Shown: positions 7,024 to 14,054, numbered from the stretch's first letter. The stretch is 14,054 nt of DNA from Selenomonas sp. (GCA_015265235.1 JABZYJ010000040.1:1-14054); one strand, 5' to 3'. Notes: generated by a model from the sequence alone, not told the origin. Numbers and translations are program-made.

Positions 7024-7677
7024 CTACCTCTCTATTGGTTCAATGACGATTTGACCGTCTTTTACATAGGCGCGCTCTGCCTTGCCGCTGTCTTCGGGCT
7101 CATCCGGGGAACGCGCCACATAGTTTGCGATGCGAATCTGGGTCGGCATCAGCCGATCCGCGATGATGAATGCCGTCGAGTCCCCTGCTGCTCCGGCATG
7201 GATCACGCCACGACATGTGCCGCGCACATCAATGCTCCCCCCCGCCGTGATCTGCGCCCCGGGGTTGACGTTGCCGAAAACGATGACTGAGCCCTCGGTC
7301 TCAATCGCCTGACCGCCGCGCAGCGTCTTATCGACAACGACCATCTGCTGCAGCTCTGGCTCGCCCTTCCCTTTGGCGGACGGCTGCGGGGCAGATGTCT
7401 GCGTTGATGCGGCCGGTGCGGGCTCTGCCGCAGGCTTTGCCAGCCGGCAGATCAGCCCGTGCGACCGAAAGAGCTCCTGCACATCGGCGAGTTCTCCCTG
7501 CGAGAAGCGATCACGCGGAACACGAACGAGCGTGCCGCGCAGGAAGAACCCAGCTCCCGAGTCCAGCTTCTTCCCCAGTTCCTCCATGATCTCCGAAAAG
7601 GGCATGGCGGCGGGAAAGGCAAGCGACAGGCCGCCGTTCTCCCCTTTGATCTTGATCTTTTCCTCACTCATTTCCAT
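7024..7677 (-). CDS. minC: septum site-determining protein MinC
   Basis: MinC inhibits FtsZ polymer assembly away from mid-cell and is carried to the membrane by MinD. The 217-residue protein has an N-terminal FtsZ-inhibiting domain (about 5-80), a linker rich in Pro, Ala, Ser and Gln (82-105), and the C-terminal beta-helix domain that dimerises and binds MinD. The latter is seen in LRGGQAIETEGSVIVFGNVN (119-138) and GSIDVRGTCRGVIHAG (147-162). It begins three bases after the PBP2 stop. The start could be the ATG at 7677 or two codons later at 7671. The latter has GAGGG at better spacing, so residues 1-2 are uncertain. Confidence 0.93.
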   Translation of the reverse strand: MEMSEEKIKIKGENGGLSLAFPAAMPFSEIMEELGKKLDSGAGFFLRGTLVRVPRDRFSQGELADVQELFRSHGLICRLAKPAAEPAPAASTQTSAPQPSAKGKGEPELQQMVVVDKTLRGGQAIETEGSVIVFGNVNPGAQITAGGSIDVRGTCRGVIHAGAAGDSTAFIIADRLMPTQIRIANYVARSPDEPEDSGKAERAYVKDGQIVIEPIER

Positions 7678-7680
7678 CCC

Positions 7681-9468
7681 TCACTTGCTCCCTGCGGGCT
7701 GCTCACGATCCAGACCAAAGGCGGCTTCCATAATCCTGCGCCCGATCGGCACAGCTGACATAGACCCAAAACCACCCTGCTCCACAATCACGGCAACCAC
7801 AATATTCGGATTCGCAAATGGCCCATACGCCACGAACCAGCCGTGGTCGCGCCCCTGCGAGTTCTCCGCTGTCCCTGTTTTACCGGCAATATCAATCGGA
7901 AATCCGGCGAACACGCCGGCTGCCGTACCGAACTTCGTCACCTCGTGCAGTCCCTCCTGCACCTGACGAATAACCCCTTGATTGACATCCAGTTCGGAGA
8001 GCAGGACGGGCTGAAAGTCACGCACCGTATTGCCGTTGACATCGACAATACGCTGAACGAGATGCGGCTGATAGCGTCTGCCGTTTGCCGCAATCTCCCC
8101 CATGACCATCGCCGCCTGAAGCGGGGTTACAAGGTTAAACCCCTGTCCGATCGCCGCATCGAAGGTCTCAGAGAGATACCAGTCACCGTCCTCGTAGTTG
8201 TCTTTTTTATACTGACGGTTCGGCACCAGTCCCTCCGCCTCAAAGGGGAGATCAATGCCCGTGCGCTGTCCGAGACCGAACATCCGCGCATAGCGTTCGA
8301 GTGTATCGACACCGAGACGGTTGCCCATCTCGTAGAAGTAGACGTTGTCCGAGTGCGCCATTGCCTGCTGGAAGTTAATCCAGCCGAGCGCCTCGCCGCC
8401 CGCGTTCGTCTTGGGGATGATCCAGTGGCGGCCGGAGTCGAAGATCTTTTCCTGCGGCGTCACCTTGTGCTCTGCAAGCGCCGCCGTGCCTGTGACAATC
8501 TTAAAGGTCGAGCCCGGCGGATACTCTCCCGTAATCGCCTTGTTGTCCATGGGGTGAAACGGGTTGTTGTTCAGGACATTCCAGTTCTGCGTGGAGATGC
8601 CGCCCGCAAAGAGATTCGGGTTGAATGCGGGGCGGCTGACCATGGCAAGCACCTCGCCCGTCTGCGGGTTCATGACGACAGCAGCTGCCGCGTTCGCATG
8701 GACGATGGCAAGCTGCTCATCGACGGCGCGCTCCGCCGCCTCCTGGATGTGCTTGTCGATGGTGAGGACGAGATCATTGCCCGGCACAGGAGACTGACGT
8801 CCGAGGATCTGCACGGGCCGTCCCGATACATCGACCTCCACCTGATCGCCGCCCTTGACGCCGCGAATATCCTTATCGTAGACGCGCTCCAGTCCGAACT
8901 TGCCGATGATGTCGCCGGATTTATACCCCTCGTCCTTGCGCTTTTCAAGCTCCATCTCGTTGATTTCGCTCACGTAGCCAAAGACGTGTGCCGCATACTC
9001 GCCGTATATGTAGTCACGCACGGGAAGAACCTCGATGACGACACCGGGATAGTCGTCCTTCTGCTCCTCGATAATGGTAACGATATCGGGCAGAACGTCA
9101 TTCTTGATGCGGATGGGATCAAAGCCAACGTGAGCATCAATCTTCTTCTGAATCTCGGCGACGGGAACATTGATGAGCTTTGAGACGCGCGCGATCACCT
9201 CGGGGGAAATCGGCTCGGTCAGCGGCAGGAGTGATACCGTAAAGCCAGGGCGATTCGTGACCAGCAGTTCTCCGTTCCGGTCGAAGAATGTTCCGCGCGC
9301 CGCCTCCGCCGGGATGATGCGGATGCGGTTGCCCTCCGCCAGACGTGCATAGAGTTCCCCATCGTAGATCTGGAGATACGCCGCGCGCCCGATGAGAACG
9401 GCGATGATGAGAACGATCACACCGCCGAGGACTTGCAGACGTCCGCTGAAATCTTCATGTTCGTTCAA
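7681..9468 (-). CDS. mrdA: penicillin-binding protein 2, elongation-specific transpeptidase
   Basis: PBP2 is the class B DD-transpeptidase of the elongasome and cross-links the glycan strands made by RodA. Its 595 residues comprise a short cytoplasmic tail, one membrane anchor (about 12-31), a dimerisation or pedestal domain (about 45-215, with RGTFFDRNGELL near 58-69) and the transpeptidase domain. The active-site motifs are complete: STFK (S320 nucleophile, K323), SDN (373-375) and KTGT (530-533). The start is TTG, supported by GGAG seven bases upstream. No ATG near the expected N-terminus fits better. It lies between mreD and minC, as in other cell-shape operons, which together with RodA in the same cluster supports the elongation role over the septal one. 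Confidence 0.95.
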   Translation of the reverse strand: MNEHEDFSGRLQVLGGVIVLIIAVLIGRAAYLQIYDGELYARLAEGNRIRIIPAEAARGTFFDRNGELLVTNRPGFTVSLLPLTEPISPEVIARVSKLINVPVAEIQKKIDAHVGFDPIRIKNDVLPDIVTIIEEQKDDYPGVVIEVLPVRDYIYGEYAAHVFGYVSEINEMELEKRKDEGYKSGDIIGKFGLERVYDKDIRGVKGGDQVEVDVSGRPVQILGRQSPVPGNDLVLTIDKHIQEAAERAVDEQLAIVHANAAAAVVMNPQTGEVLAMVSRPAFNPNLFAGGISTQNWNVLNNNPFHPMDNKAITGEYPPGSTFKIVTGTAALAEHKVTPQEKIFDSGRHWIIPKTNAGGEALGWINFQQAMAHSDNVYFYEMGNRLGVDTLERYARMFGLGQRTGIDLPFEAEGLVPNRQYKKDNYEDGDWYLSETFDAAIGQGFNLVTPLQAAMVMGEIAANGRRYQPHLVQRIVDVNGNTVRDFQPVLLSELDVNQGVIRQVQEGLHEVTKFGTAAGVFAGFPIDIAGKTGTAENSQGRDHGWFVAYGPFANPNIVVAVIVEQGGFGSMSAVPIGRRIMEAAFGLDREQPAGSK

Positions 9469-9514
9469 AATTACACTCCGAGAAAACTGTCTGAGGGATC
9501 AATGATACACTCCC

Positions 9515-10009
9515 TTATTGTGGTTCATGTATGCGCCGGCTAATGTAAAAGGTTGCCCAGTGAATCGGATAGGCAAAGACCACCTGGAATAAGAGCAGGA
9601 TAAAGAGCACGCGCTCCATGTGCAGAAAGAGATTGAAACGATAGCCGAGCAAATACACAATCAGTGCCGAACACAGATACTTTGCCAGTGTCGCTGCAAC
9701 CGACGCCGTGAGCGGCAGGAAGAACTGTTCCTGCAGTACGCGATCCGAAAAGCGACCAAAGAAGAGTCCAATCAGCGTCAGCAGGAAAGCGTTCAGTCCG
9801 AAGAATGCTCCCGCACTGAGATCCTGCACGAGACCAAGCGAAAAGCCGATCAGCGCTCCCCATGCGCTGCCGCGCAGAAAGGAGAAGGAGACGGTTGCCA
9901 AAACGAGGAGATCGGGAACCACACCGTAGATGGAAATAAGCGGGAGAAAGGAAAACTGCAGAACAAAGAGAACGAGGAAAAATAGGACAAAAAGCCGATA
10001 TTTCTTCAC
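9515..10009 (-). CDS. mreD: rod shape-determining membrane protein MreD
   Basis: MreD is an integral membrane protein that couples MreC to the rest of the elongasome. The 164 residues are mostly hydrophobic, with about five membrane helices and the family pattern GFSLGLVQDLSAG (55-67), followed by FGLNAFLLTLIG. Assignment relies on this motif and on the position directly after mreC. The start is GTG, overlapping the mreC stop as GTGA, so the two are probably translationally coupled. A 46-base gap separates it from mrdA. Confidence 0.9.
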   Translation of the reverse strand: MKKYRLFVLFFLVLFVLQFSFLPLISIYGVVPDLLVLATVSFSFLRGSAWGALIGFSLGLVQDLSAGAFFGLNAFLLTLIGLFFGRFSDRVLQEQFFLPLTASVAATLAKYLCSALIVYLLGYRFNLFLHMERVLFILLLFQVVFAYPIHWATFYISRRIHEPQ

Positions 10010-10947
10010 TGTGCCGCCGCCTTTGTCTGTGCTGCCGAGATCTGTGCCGCTGCCTCAGCCCCCGGGCTGAGGGGCGTCGGTTGGATCGGCGCCGGAGGTG
10101 CTTCGCGCGACGCAGTAATGATAGCAACGTCCTCAAGCCGCTGGAAATCCACCGCAGTCTCGATAACAGCGACCTTCAAAAGGCCACTGTCGTCGCTGTG
10201 CTGTGCAGCGACATGCCCAACGGCAATCCCCTTGGGATAGACGCCGCCAAAGCCCGATGTGACGACCGCATCGCCATCCTCCACATCCGCATTGCGCGGG
10301 ATGTTGACCATCTGCGGCATATAGGGATTGTCCATCGTTCCCGTCAGGATGCCCGTCACGCGCGACTCAGGCCGCTGAACGATCGTACCGACCGAGGAGC
10401 GCGCATCGAGGATGAGCTGCACCTTGGAGGAGACCGGGCCGACCTCGGTCACGTGACCAACAAGCCCCTTTCCCGTGACCACAGGCATATTCTCCCGCAC
10501 GCCGTCCTTCGAGCCACGGTCGACGACGATCGTACTCGTCCACAGCTCCGCATCTCTGCCAATGACGCGTGCAGCGAGAAGATCGAACTGATGAGCTCCC
10601 TGCTTGTATGCCAAAAGCTCACGCAGACGTTCATTCTCTGCGGCGTACTCCGCCGCTGTCGTGTTCTCCTGCCGCAGCTGCTCCACTTCATTTTTGAGCA
10701 TCTTGTTCTGCTCATGTACCGTTGCAATCTCCCACACGTTCGCCGTAACGGTTTGGATCTGCTGTCCGATGAAGGACGCCGCCATCTCAAATGGGGCGAG
10801 CACCGTGCCCACCGTCCCCGTCGATGCCGTAACCTGAAAGCGCCCGCGTGCCGCAAAGAAAATGATGCAGAAGAGGGCGAGCAGAACAAAGAGCAGCGCC
10901 CAGATCTTACGTCCGGACTGCCGTGCCCGTTCGAGTCGGTCAATCAT
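10006..10947 (-). CDS. mreC: rod shape-determining protein MreC
   Basis: MreC is a bitopic protein whose periplasmic part forms filaments and links MreB to PBP2. The 313 residues show a short basic cytoplasmic start, one membrane helix (about 15-32), a coiled-coil stretch (about 76-112, with NKMLKNEVEQLRQEN) and the double beta-barrel domain (about 122-278), with PVVTGKGLVGHVTEVGPVSS (155-174) and VVTSGFGGVYPKGIAVG (228-244). A tail rich in Pro, Ala and Gln follows (283-313) and looks disordered. The ATG overlaps the mreB stop as ATGA. A 9-bp hairpin in the DNA of the tail lies 44 bases before mreD. Confidence 0.94.
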   Translation of the reverse strand: MIDRLERARQSGRKIWALLFVLLALFCIIFFAARGRFQVTASTGTVGTVLAPFEMAASFIGQQIQTVTANVWEIATVHEQNKMLKNEVEQLRQENTTAAEYAAENERLRELLAYKQGAHQFDLLAARVIGRDAELWTSTIVVDRGSKDGVRENMPVVTGKGLVGHVTEVGPVSSKVQLILDARSSVGTIVQRPESRVTGILTGTMDNPYMPQMVNIPRNADVEDGDAVVTSGFGGVYPKGIAVGHVAAQHSDDSGLLKVAVIETAVDFQRLEDVAIITASREAPPAPIQPTPLSPGAEAAAQISAAQTKAAAQ

Positions 10948-11978
10948 TGTTTCAATTTCTTCGAGGACATGACGACATTCTTGAGCAGCCCAATGTTCTC
11001 AAGCGTGCGTCCCGTCCCCTCACCAACGCAGGAGAGCGCATCCTCCGAGACAAGCACGGGCATCCCCGTCTCATGCGAGAGCAGCTTGTCGAGGTTCATG
11101 AGGAGTGCGCCGCCGCCCGTCATCATAATGCCGTGATCCATGACGTCCGCCGCGAGTTCCGGCGGCGTCTTCTCCAGTGTGTTCTTCACTGCATCGATGA
11201 TCTTATAGATCGGCTCGTTGAGTGCCTCACGGATCTCCTTGGCATGGATCGTCAGCGTCTTCGGCAGGCCGCTCACGAGATCGCGTCCGCGAATATCCAT
11301 CGTACGATCCGTATCGGGCGTCACAATCGCCGTGCCGACGGAGATCTTGATCTCCTCCGCTGTACGCTCACCGATCATCAGGTTATACATGCGCTTGATG
11401 TACTGAACGATGGAGGAGTCCATCTCATCGCCGCCGATGCGGATGGAGCGGCTCGTGACGATGCCGCCGAGCGAGATCACGGCGATCTCCGTCGTGCCGC
11501 CGCCGATATCGACGACCATGCTCCCCGTCGCTTCTTCGACGGGAAGTCCCGCACCGATTGCTGCTGCCATCGGCTCCTCGATGAGATATGCCTCGCGCGC
11601 GCCCGCCTGCTGTGCAGCATCAATGACGGCACGCTTTTCCACCTCGGTGACCCCCGAGGGCACACCGACCACCACACGCGGACGAACAAACGACTTGGAA
11701 CGCATCGCCTTGCGGATGAAATACTTCAGCATCGCCTGCGTCACGTCGAAGTCCGCAATGACGCCATCCTTCATCGGGCGAATGGCCACAATGTTGCCCG
11801 GTGTGCGGCCGATCATCTGCTTTGCTTCCTCGCCCACTGCGAGAACGTCCCCTGTATCACTTTTTATCGCAACCACGGACGGCTCACGCAGCACAATTCC
11901 ACGTCCTTTGACGTGAACGAGCGTGTTTGCCGTACCGAGATCAATCCCCATATCGTGTCCACCAAAAAGACCAAACAT
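10944..11978 (-). CDS. mreB: actin-like cell-shape protein MreB
   Basis: MreB forms membrane-bound filaments that orient the side-wall synthesis machinery. The 344 residues carry the actin-fold motifs: phosphate-1 GIDLGTANT (11-19), connecting EEPMAAAIG (134-142), phosphate-2 VVDIGGGTTEIAVIS (155-169) and adenosine-binding MTGGGALL (286-293). MFGLFGGHDMGIDLG matches the normal family start, so I chose the ATG at 11978. An in-frame ATG at 12023 would add 15 residues of unlike composition. An AAGGAG lies about 12 bases upstream of the chosen start, a little far. As the first gene it sets the operon's promoter, probably in the divergent region to its right. Confidence 0.96.
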   Translation of the reverse strand: MFGLFGGHDMGIDLGTANTLVHVKGRGIVLREPSVVAIKSDTGDVLAVGEEAKQMIGRTPGNIVAIRPMKDGVIADFDVTQAMLKYFIRKAMRSKSFVRPRVVVGVPSGVTEVEKRAVIDAAQQAGAREAYLIEEPMAAAIGAGLPVEEATGSMVVDIGGGTTEIAVISLGGIVTSRSIRIGGDEMDSSIVQYIKRMYNLMIGERTAEEIKISVGTAIVTPDTDRTMDIRGRDLVSGLPKTLTIHAKEIREALNEPIYKIIDAVKNTLEKTPPELAADVMDHGIMMTGGGALLMNLDKLLSHETGMPVLVSEDALSCVGEGTGRTLENIGLLKNVVMSSKKLKQ

Positions 11979-12093
11979 TGTTAATGGAGTCTCCTTCCGC
12001 AATATGTGTAGCATGATATACATCCGCGCATTGCCAGAATTTCTAAATTAAGAAGATATACTCCCTGCCATCTGTCAATGGACGTGCAGAATC

Positions 12094-12122
12094 AGTATAA
12101 CATAAGAAGTGATTTTTTTCCA
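12094..12122 (-). promoter_or_regulatory. candidate promoter for the mreB-rodA operon
   Basis: Read on the minus strand, TGGAAA (12122-12117) is followed after 17 bases by TATACT (12099-12094), which is preceded by TGT as an extended -10. It lies about 116 bases upstream of the mreB start codon, leaving a long leader. This is the best match in the region but not a strong one. Confidence 0.4.
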
Positions 12123-12218
12123 TGTGACACGAGATTTTATCAAGATTTTATTTTATAGAAACAAAATCGCGTCCAATCTCTTGCTATCCATACGTATTCG
12201 AGCCTGCTGCGATATGCC

Positions 12219-12248
12219 TTGACGGGAACACCATTCTTCCTCTATAAT
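12219..12248 (+). promoter_or_regulatory. promoter for the SpeD-like gene
   Basis: TTGACG (12219-12224) and a perfect TATAAT (12243-12248) are separated by 18 bases, a near-consensus housekeeping promoter. Transcription should begin around 12255, leaving a leader of about 30 bases with AAGGAG before the ATG at 12286. This rules out the upstream in-frame ATG at 12247, which lies inside the -10 box. Confidence 0.72.
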
Positions 12249-12285
12249 GAGTATAGGATTATATGTAAGAAGGAGACTGAAGCAG

Positions 12286-12744
12286 ATGGAGATTCAATCA
12301 AGGCTGCTGACCGTGGATTTTTATGATTGTAAAGGCGATCGGTGCAGCACGGAAGAAGCCCTGCGTGATCAAGTCTCTGATGCACTGCGCACGGTAGGGC
12401 TGTCGCCCATCGAGATCATCAGCAGCGGACAGGAGAGCGGCGTGCTCTCGCTGCTGGCGCTCGTGCCGGGCGGGCATGTCGCACTCCATGTGCACCCCGC
12501 CATGCGCCACGTTTCCCTCGACGTCTACCTCTGTCGGGAAAACGTGGCACTCGACCCCATCGCCCACGTCCTGCGCAAATTTTTCCAACCGGACAAGATC
12601 AAGAGCACGCATCTGCGGCGCGGTGATTTCCGTGCACCGACGGAGATCCGCCCCAAGACGACGACGCGCGTCGCCCCCATCCGCAAGATCAAGAGCACGG
12701 GCGCAAAGGTCATCCGCATCCTCGCACGCAGAAATCGTCACTGA
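12286..12744 (+). CDS. S-adenosylmethionine decarboxylase-like protein lacking the pyruvoyl serine
   Basis: The 152-residue product resembles the small bacterial AdoMet decarboxylase (SpeH/SpeD class 1b). These enzymes cut themselves at a Glu-Ser bond to make a pyruvoyl cofactor and then supply aminopropyl groups for spermidine. The fold landmarks are VDFYDC (10-15), a GVLSLLALV strand (52-60), HVALHVHP (64-71) and LDVYLC (78-83). With the numbering used for the Thermotoga maritima enzyme, S55, H68 and C83 are all kept in register. The Glu-Ser cleavage pair at 62-63 is Gly-Gly, so self-processing is not expected. The last 35 or so residues form a basic extension, which ordinary SpeH proteins do not share as far as I know. 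No speE or other polyamine gene is visible. The protein is probably a non-enzymatic relative, perhaps a ligand sensor or a partner of a true SpeD. The start is fixed by AAGGAG and the promoter. Confidence 0.75.
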   Translation: MEIQSRLLTVDFYDCKGDRCSTEEALRDQVSDALRTVGLSPIEIISSGQESGVLSLLALVPGGHVALHVHPAMRHVSLDVYLCRENVALDPIAHVLRKFFQPDKIKSTHLRRGDFRAPTEIRPKTTTRVAPIRKIKSTGAKVIRILARRNRH

Positions 12745-12756
12745 CCGATATACTTC

Positions 12757-12804
12757 AAAGGGACTGCTGCACGAAGTTTACGGCTTCGTACAACAGTCCC
12801 TTTT
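12757..12804. terminator. strong bidirectional intrinsic terminator
   Basis: AAAGGGACTGCTGCACGAAG (12757-12776) and the arm at 12784-12803 form a 20-position stem around a 7-base loop TTTACGG. T runs follow on both strands, TTTT on the plus strand. Two C-A mismatches in the plus-strand RNA become G-U pairs in the minus-strand RNA, so the hairpin is fully paired when read from the deacetylase side. It lies between the convergent SpeD-like and deacetylase genes and should end both transcripts. Confidence 0.9.
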
Positions 12805-12845
12805 GTGTGGACACGGTTCATTTCAGAAGATCAGCAAACCCGCCT

Positions 12846-14054
12846 CTATTTCACGCGTTCTACCTGTTTCATCGTCTGGCTGTAGCCATCAACGAGATAG
12901 TCGCCAAGCAGTCCAACCTTGAACTTGCCGGGATCTCCTTCGGGGAGTAGATCGTTTGCCGTCAGCAGCATATCGAGTGCCTCGGCCGTACGCGCCGCCG
13001 TTGCGCTCATGTGCATAACGAGGATCGCGCCGCGCTTTACCGTACCGTCGTCCTCATGGGTGAGACGGTGCAGGATGCCGACCAGCGATTCCATCGAGAC
13101 GGCGGAGTAGTCCTCCGTACTGCCGCTGCCGTTGACGATGTAGGTGAACCCGTTGTTCAAAATCGTCTCTGCGCCCATACGGCTGACGGCAAGCGTCGGC
13201 GGACGCAGCAGGCGCGTCAGCACCGGACGCCCCGACGGGAGCTTCATATCGCCGACGGTCATGAGGAGCTTCTCGTAGGAAGAACGCACATCCTCATCGT
13301 ATTCCTGTGGACTCTGGACAGGAACCTGCCGCCCCTTTTCATCCTGAATTGTCATCGGTTTGTGTCGATTCGTATGGCTGCCGATCTCATTCCCCTCCGC
13401 AGCAATAGCGCGCAGGAGGTTCGGATTGTTGTGGATATTCCATGTGATGATGAAAAACGTCCCGTGGACGCGGTGCTTGTTCAGCACGGAAAGCAGATGA
13501 TTGATGGAGTCGTCGCTCCCCCAGTCATCGAAGGTGAAAAAGACCGTGTTGTCCGCCACCGTCTTGACGACGCCCGTATGATCTGCCCGACGCATCTCCG
13601 CGCGCGAAAAGCCGAGCATACGATCCGTCTCCCCTACCTCGGGCGCACCGATGTAGCGTTTCAAGAACTCGTTGAAAAATGTTTTGCCTGTTAGTTTAGG
13701 GTCACGGACATAGGGCTGCATCTCCTGCGGCAGTGCCGCAATGTTCACCGGATAGGTGTAGAGGTGCGCACGGTCGCTCAGCGCATCCTGCACCGAGCAT
13801 ACCTGATAACGAGACGCTGCACGGTCGCTCTCTGCCTGTGCATCGGAAGCGCGCGACGGCGCGTACGCGATATTGTCCACCTTCTGCGCCTTGATGGCAC
13901 GGAGCATATCAGCGGCAAGTCCCGGACGCGTATAGAAATCCATACGCAAATAGACGATTTGCCCGCGGTTCAGCGAGGTCGTCCACCGCCCGAAAATCTG
14001 CGGCATGATCTCTTCGGAGGACTGCGCATCCTTGTGCTTCGACTGAACGACATT
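12846..14054 (-). CDS. polysaccharide deacetylase family protein (NodB domain), start beyond the window
   Basis: NodB-fold enzymes remove acetyl groups from N-acetylated or O-acetylated sugars in peptidoglycan or exopolysaccharide, using a metal held by Asp-His-His. In the 402 visible residues the NodB domain spans about 165-370. TFDD (174-177) is the catalytic and metal aspartate motif, H227-TNR-H231 gives the metal histidines, RLLRPPT (281-287) is motif 3, and ILVMH (344-348) carries the late histidine. All key residues are present. The reading frame stays open to the right edge, so the true start and any signal peptide are not seen. An ATG at 14006 is internal in my view. Residues 31-40 (GQIVYLRMDF) resemble the domain-ending GAILVMHMSA (342-351), suggesting a degenerate preceding domain. 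The gene ends in a shared terminator. Confidence 0.85.
   Translation of the reverse strand, partial: NVVQSKHKDAQSSEEIMPQIFGRWTTSLNRGQIVYLRMDFYTRPGLAADMLRAIKAQKVDNIAYAPSRASDAQAESDRAASRYQVCSVQDALSDRAHLYTYPVNIAALPQEMQPYVRDPKLTGKTFFNEFLKRYIGAPEVGETDRMLGFSRAEMRRADHTGVVKTVADNTVFFTFDDWGSDDSINHLLSVLNKHRVHGTFFIITWNIHNNPNLLRAIAAEGNEIGSHTNRHKPMTIQDEKGRQVPVQSPQEYDEDVRSSYEKLLMTVGDMKLPSGRPVLTRLLRPPTLAVSRMGAETILNNGFTYIVNGSGSTEDYSAVSMESLVGILHRLTHEDDGTVKRGAILVMHMSATAARTAEALDMLLTANDLLPEGDPGKFKVGLLGDYLVDGYSQTMKQVERVK

Larger units (their letters stand above)
11979..12285. other. divergent intergenic region between mreB and the SpeD-like gene
   Basis: This 307-base AT-rich stretch has no credible gene. It holds one candidate promoter facing each way, described separately. 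It also contains an imperfect 14-base palindrome TTCTAAATTAAGAA (12041-12054, 12 of 14 symmetric) in the mreB leader, a minus-strand TTGACA (12073-12078) without a matching -10 box, and a tract with the repeated word AGATTTTAT near 12132-12151. No known riboswitch or leader motif was recognised. Confidence 0.6.

Noticed and set aside
7843..9183. A 446-codon open frame on the plus strand
   Set aside because: It lies wholly antisense to mrdA, whose product has complete PBP2 motifs. Long antisense open frames are common in GC-rich coding DNA, and this one shows no recognisable domain.
10923..11984. A 353-codon open frame on the plus strand opposite mreB
   Set aside because: It is the antisense shadow of a fully motif-supported mreB, and its product is rich in His, Arg and Asp with no family resemblance.
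12132..12172. Repeated AGATTTTAT words with a possible GATTTT/AAAATC stem
   Set aside because: It is short, AT-rich, and has a long unpaired loop. Nothing distinguishes it from ordinary promoter-region composition.
12247..12285. An upstream in-frame ATG that would add 13 residues to the SpeD-like protein
   Set aside because: It overlaps the -10 box of the promoter at 12219-12248 and would not be transcribed. The ATG at 12286 has AAGGAG upstream.

Overview
The window looks like chromosomal core-genome DNA from a moderately high-GC diderm Firmicute, most likely Negativicutes of the Selenomonas type. I infer this from protein style, codon use, the MinCDE system sitting inside a rod-shape operon, and the B12-like radical SAM/DUF2344 fusion protein. 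No similarity search was possible, so the genus is a judgement. I see no tRNA, rRNA, CRISPR array, transposase or prophage gene.

Left part (1-2110). The start of trmD runs leftward off the window. Divergent from it are a GalT-like DUF4931 gene with an apparent one-base deletion and, 15 bases later, a membrane-anchored monofunctional peptidoglycan glycosyltransferase (GT51). The GT51 gene carries a perfect terminator-like hairpin inside its coding sequence.

Middle (2076-4824). A large minus-strand radical SAM protein of the TIGR03960 plus DUF2344/TIGR03936 type is bracketed by two copies of one small palindromic repeat. Each copy abuts the stop codon of a minus-strand gene. An intrinsic terminator separates this gene from the operon upstream.

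Core (4822-11978, minus strand). One compact operon runs mreB-mreC-mreD-mrdA(PBP2)-minC-minD-minE-rodA, with several stop/start overlaps (ATGA or GTGA). It holds the elongasome scaffold (MreBCD), its glycosyltransferase (RodA) and transpeptidase (PBP2), and the oscillator that places the division septum (MinCDE). Side-wall growth and mid-cell selection are thus probably co-transcribed. The GT51 enzyme and the deacetylase-like protein at the two flanks add to the cell-envelope theme.

Right part (11979-14054). A 307-base divergent intergenic region carries candidate promoters for mreB and for a small plus-strand gene. That gene encodes an S-adenosylmethionine decarboxylase-like protein in which the residue that should become the pyruvoyl cofactor is glycine. 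A strong two-way terminator separates it from a convergent NodB-type polysaccharide deacetylase whose start lies beyond the window. The visible N-terminal part of the deacetylase looks like the end of a second, degenerate deacetylase domain.

The observations most worth following are the serine-less SpeD-like protein, the frameshifted DUF4931 gene, the intragenic terminator, the paired palindromic repeats and the related hairpin terminators.
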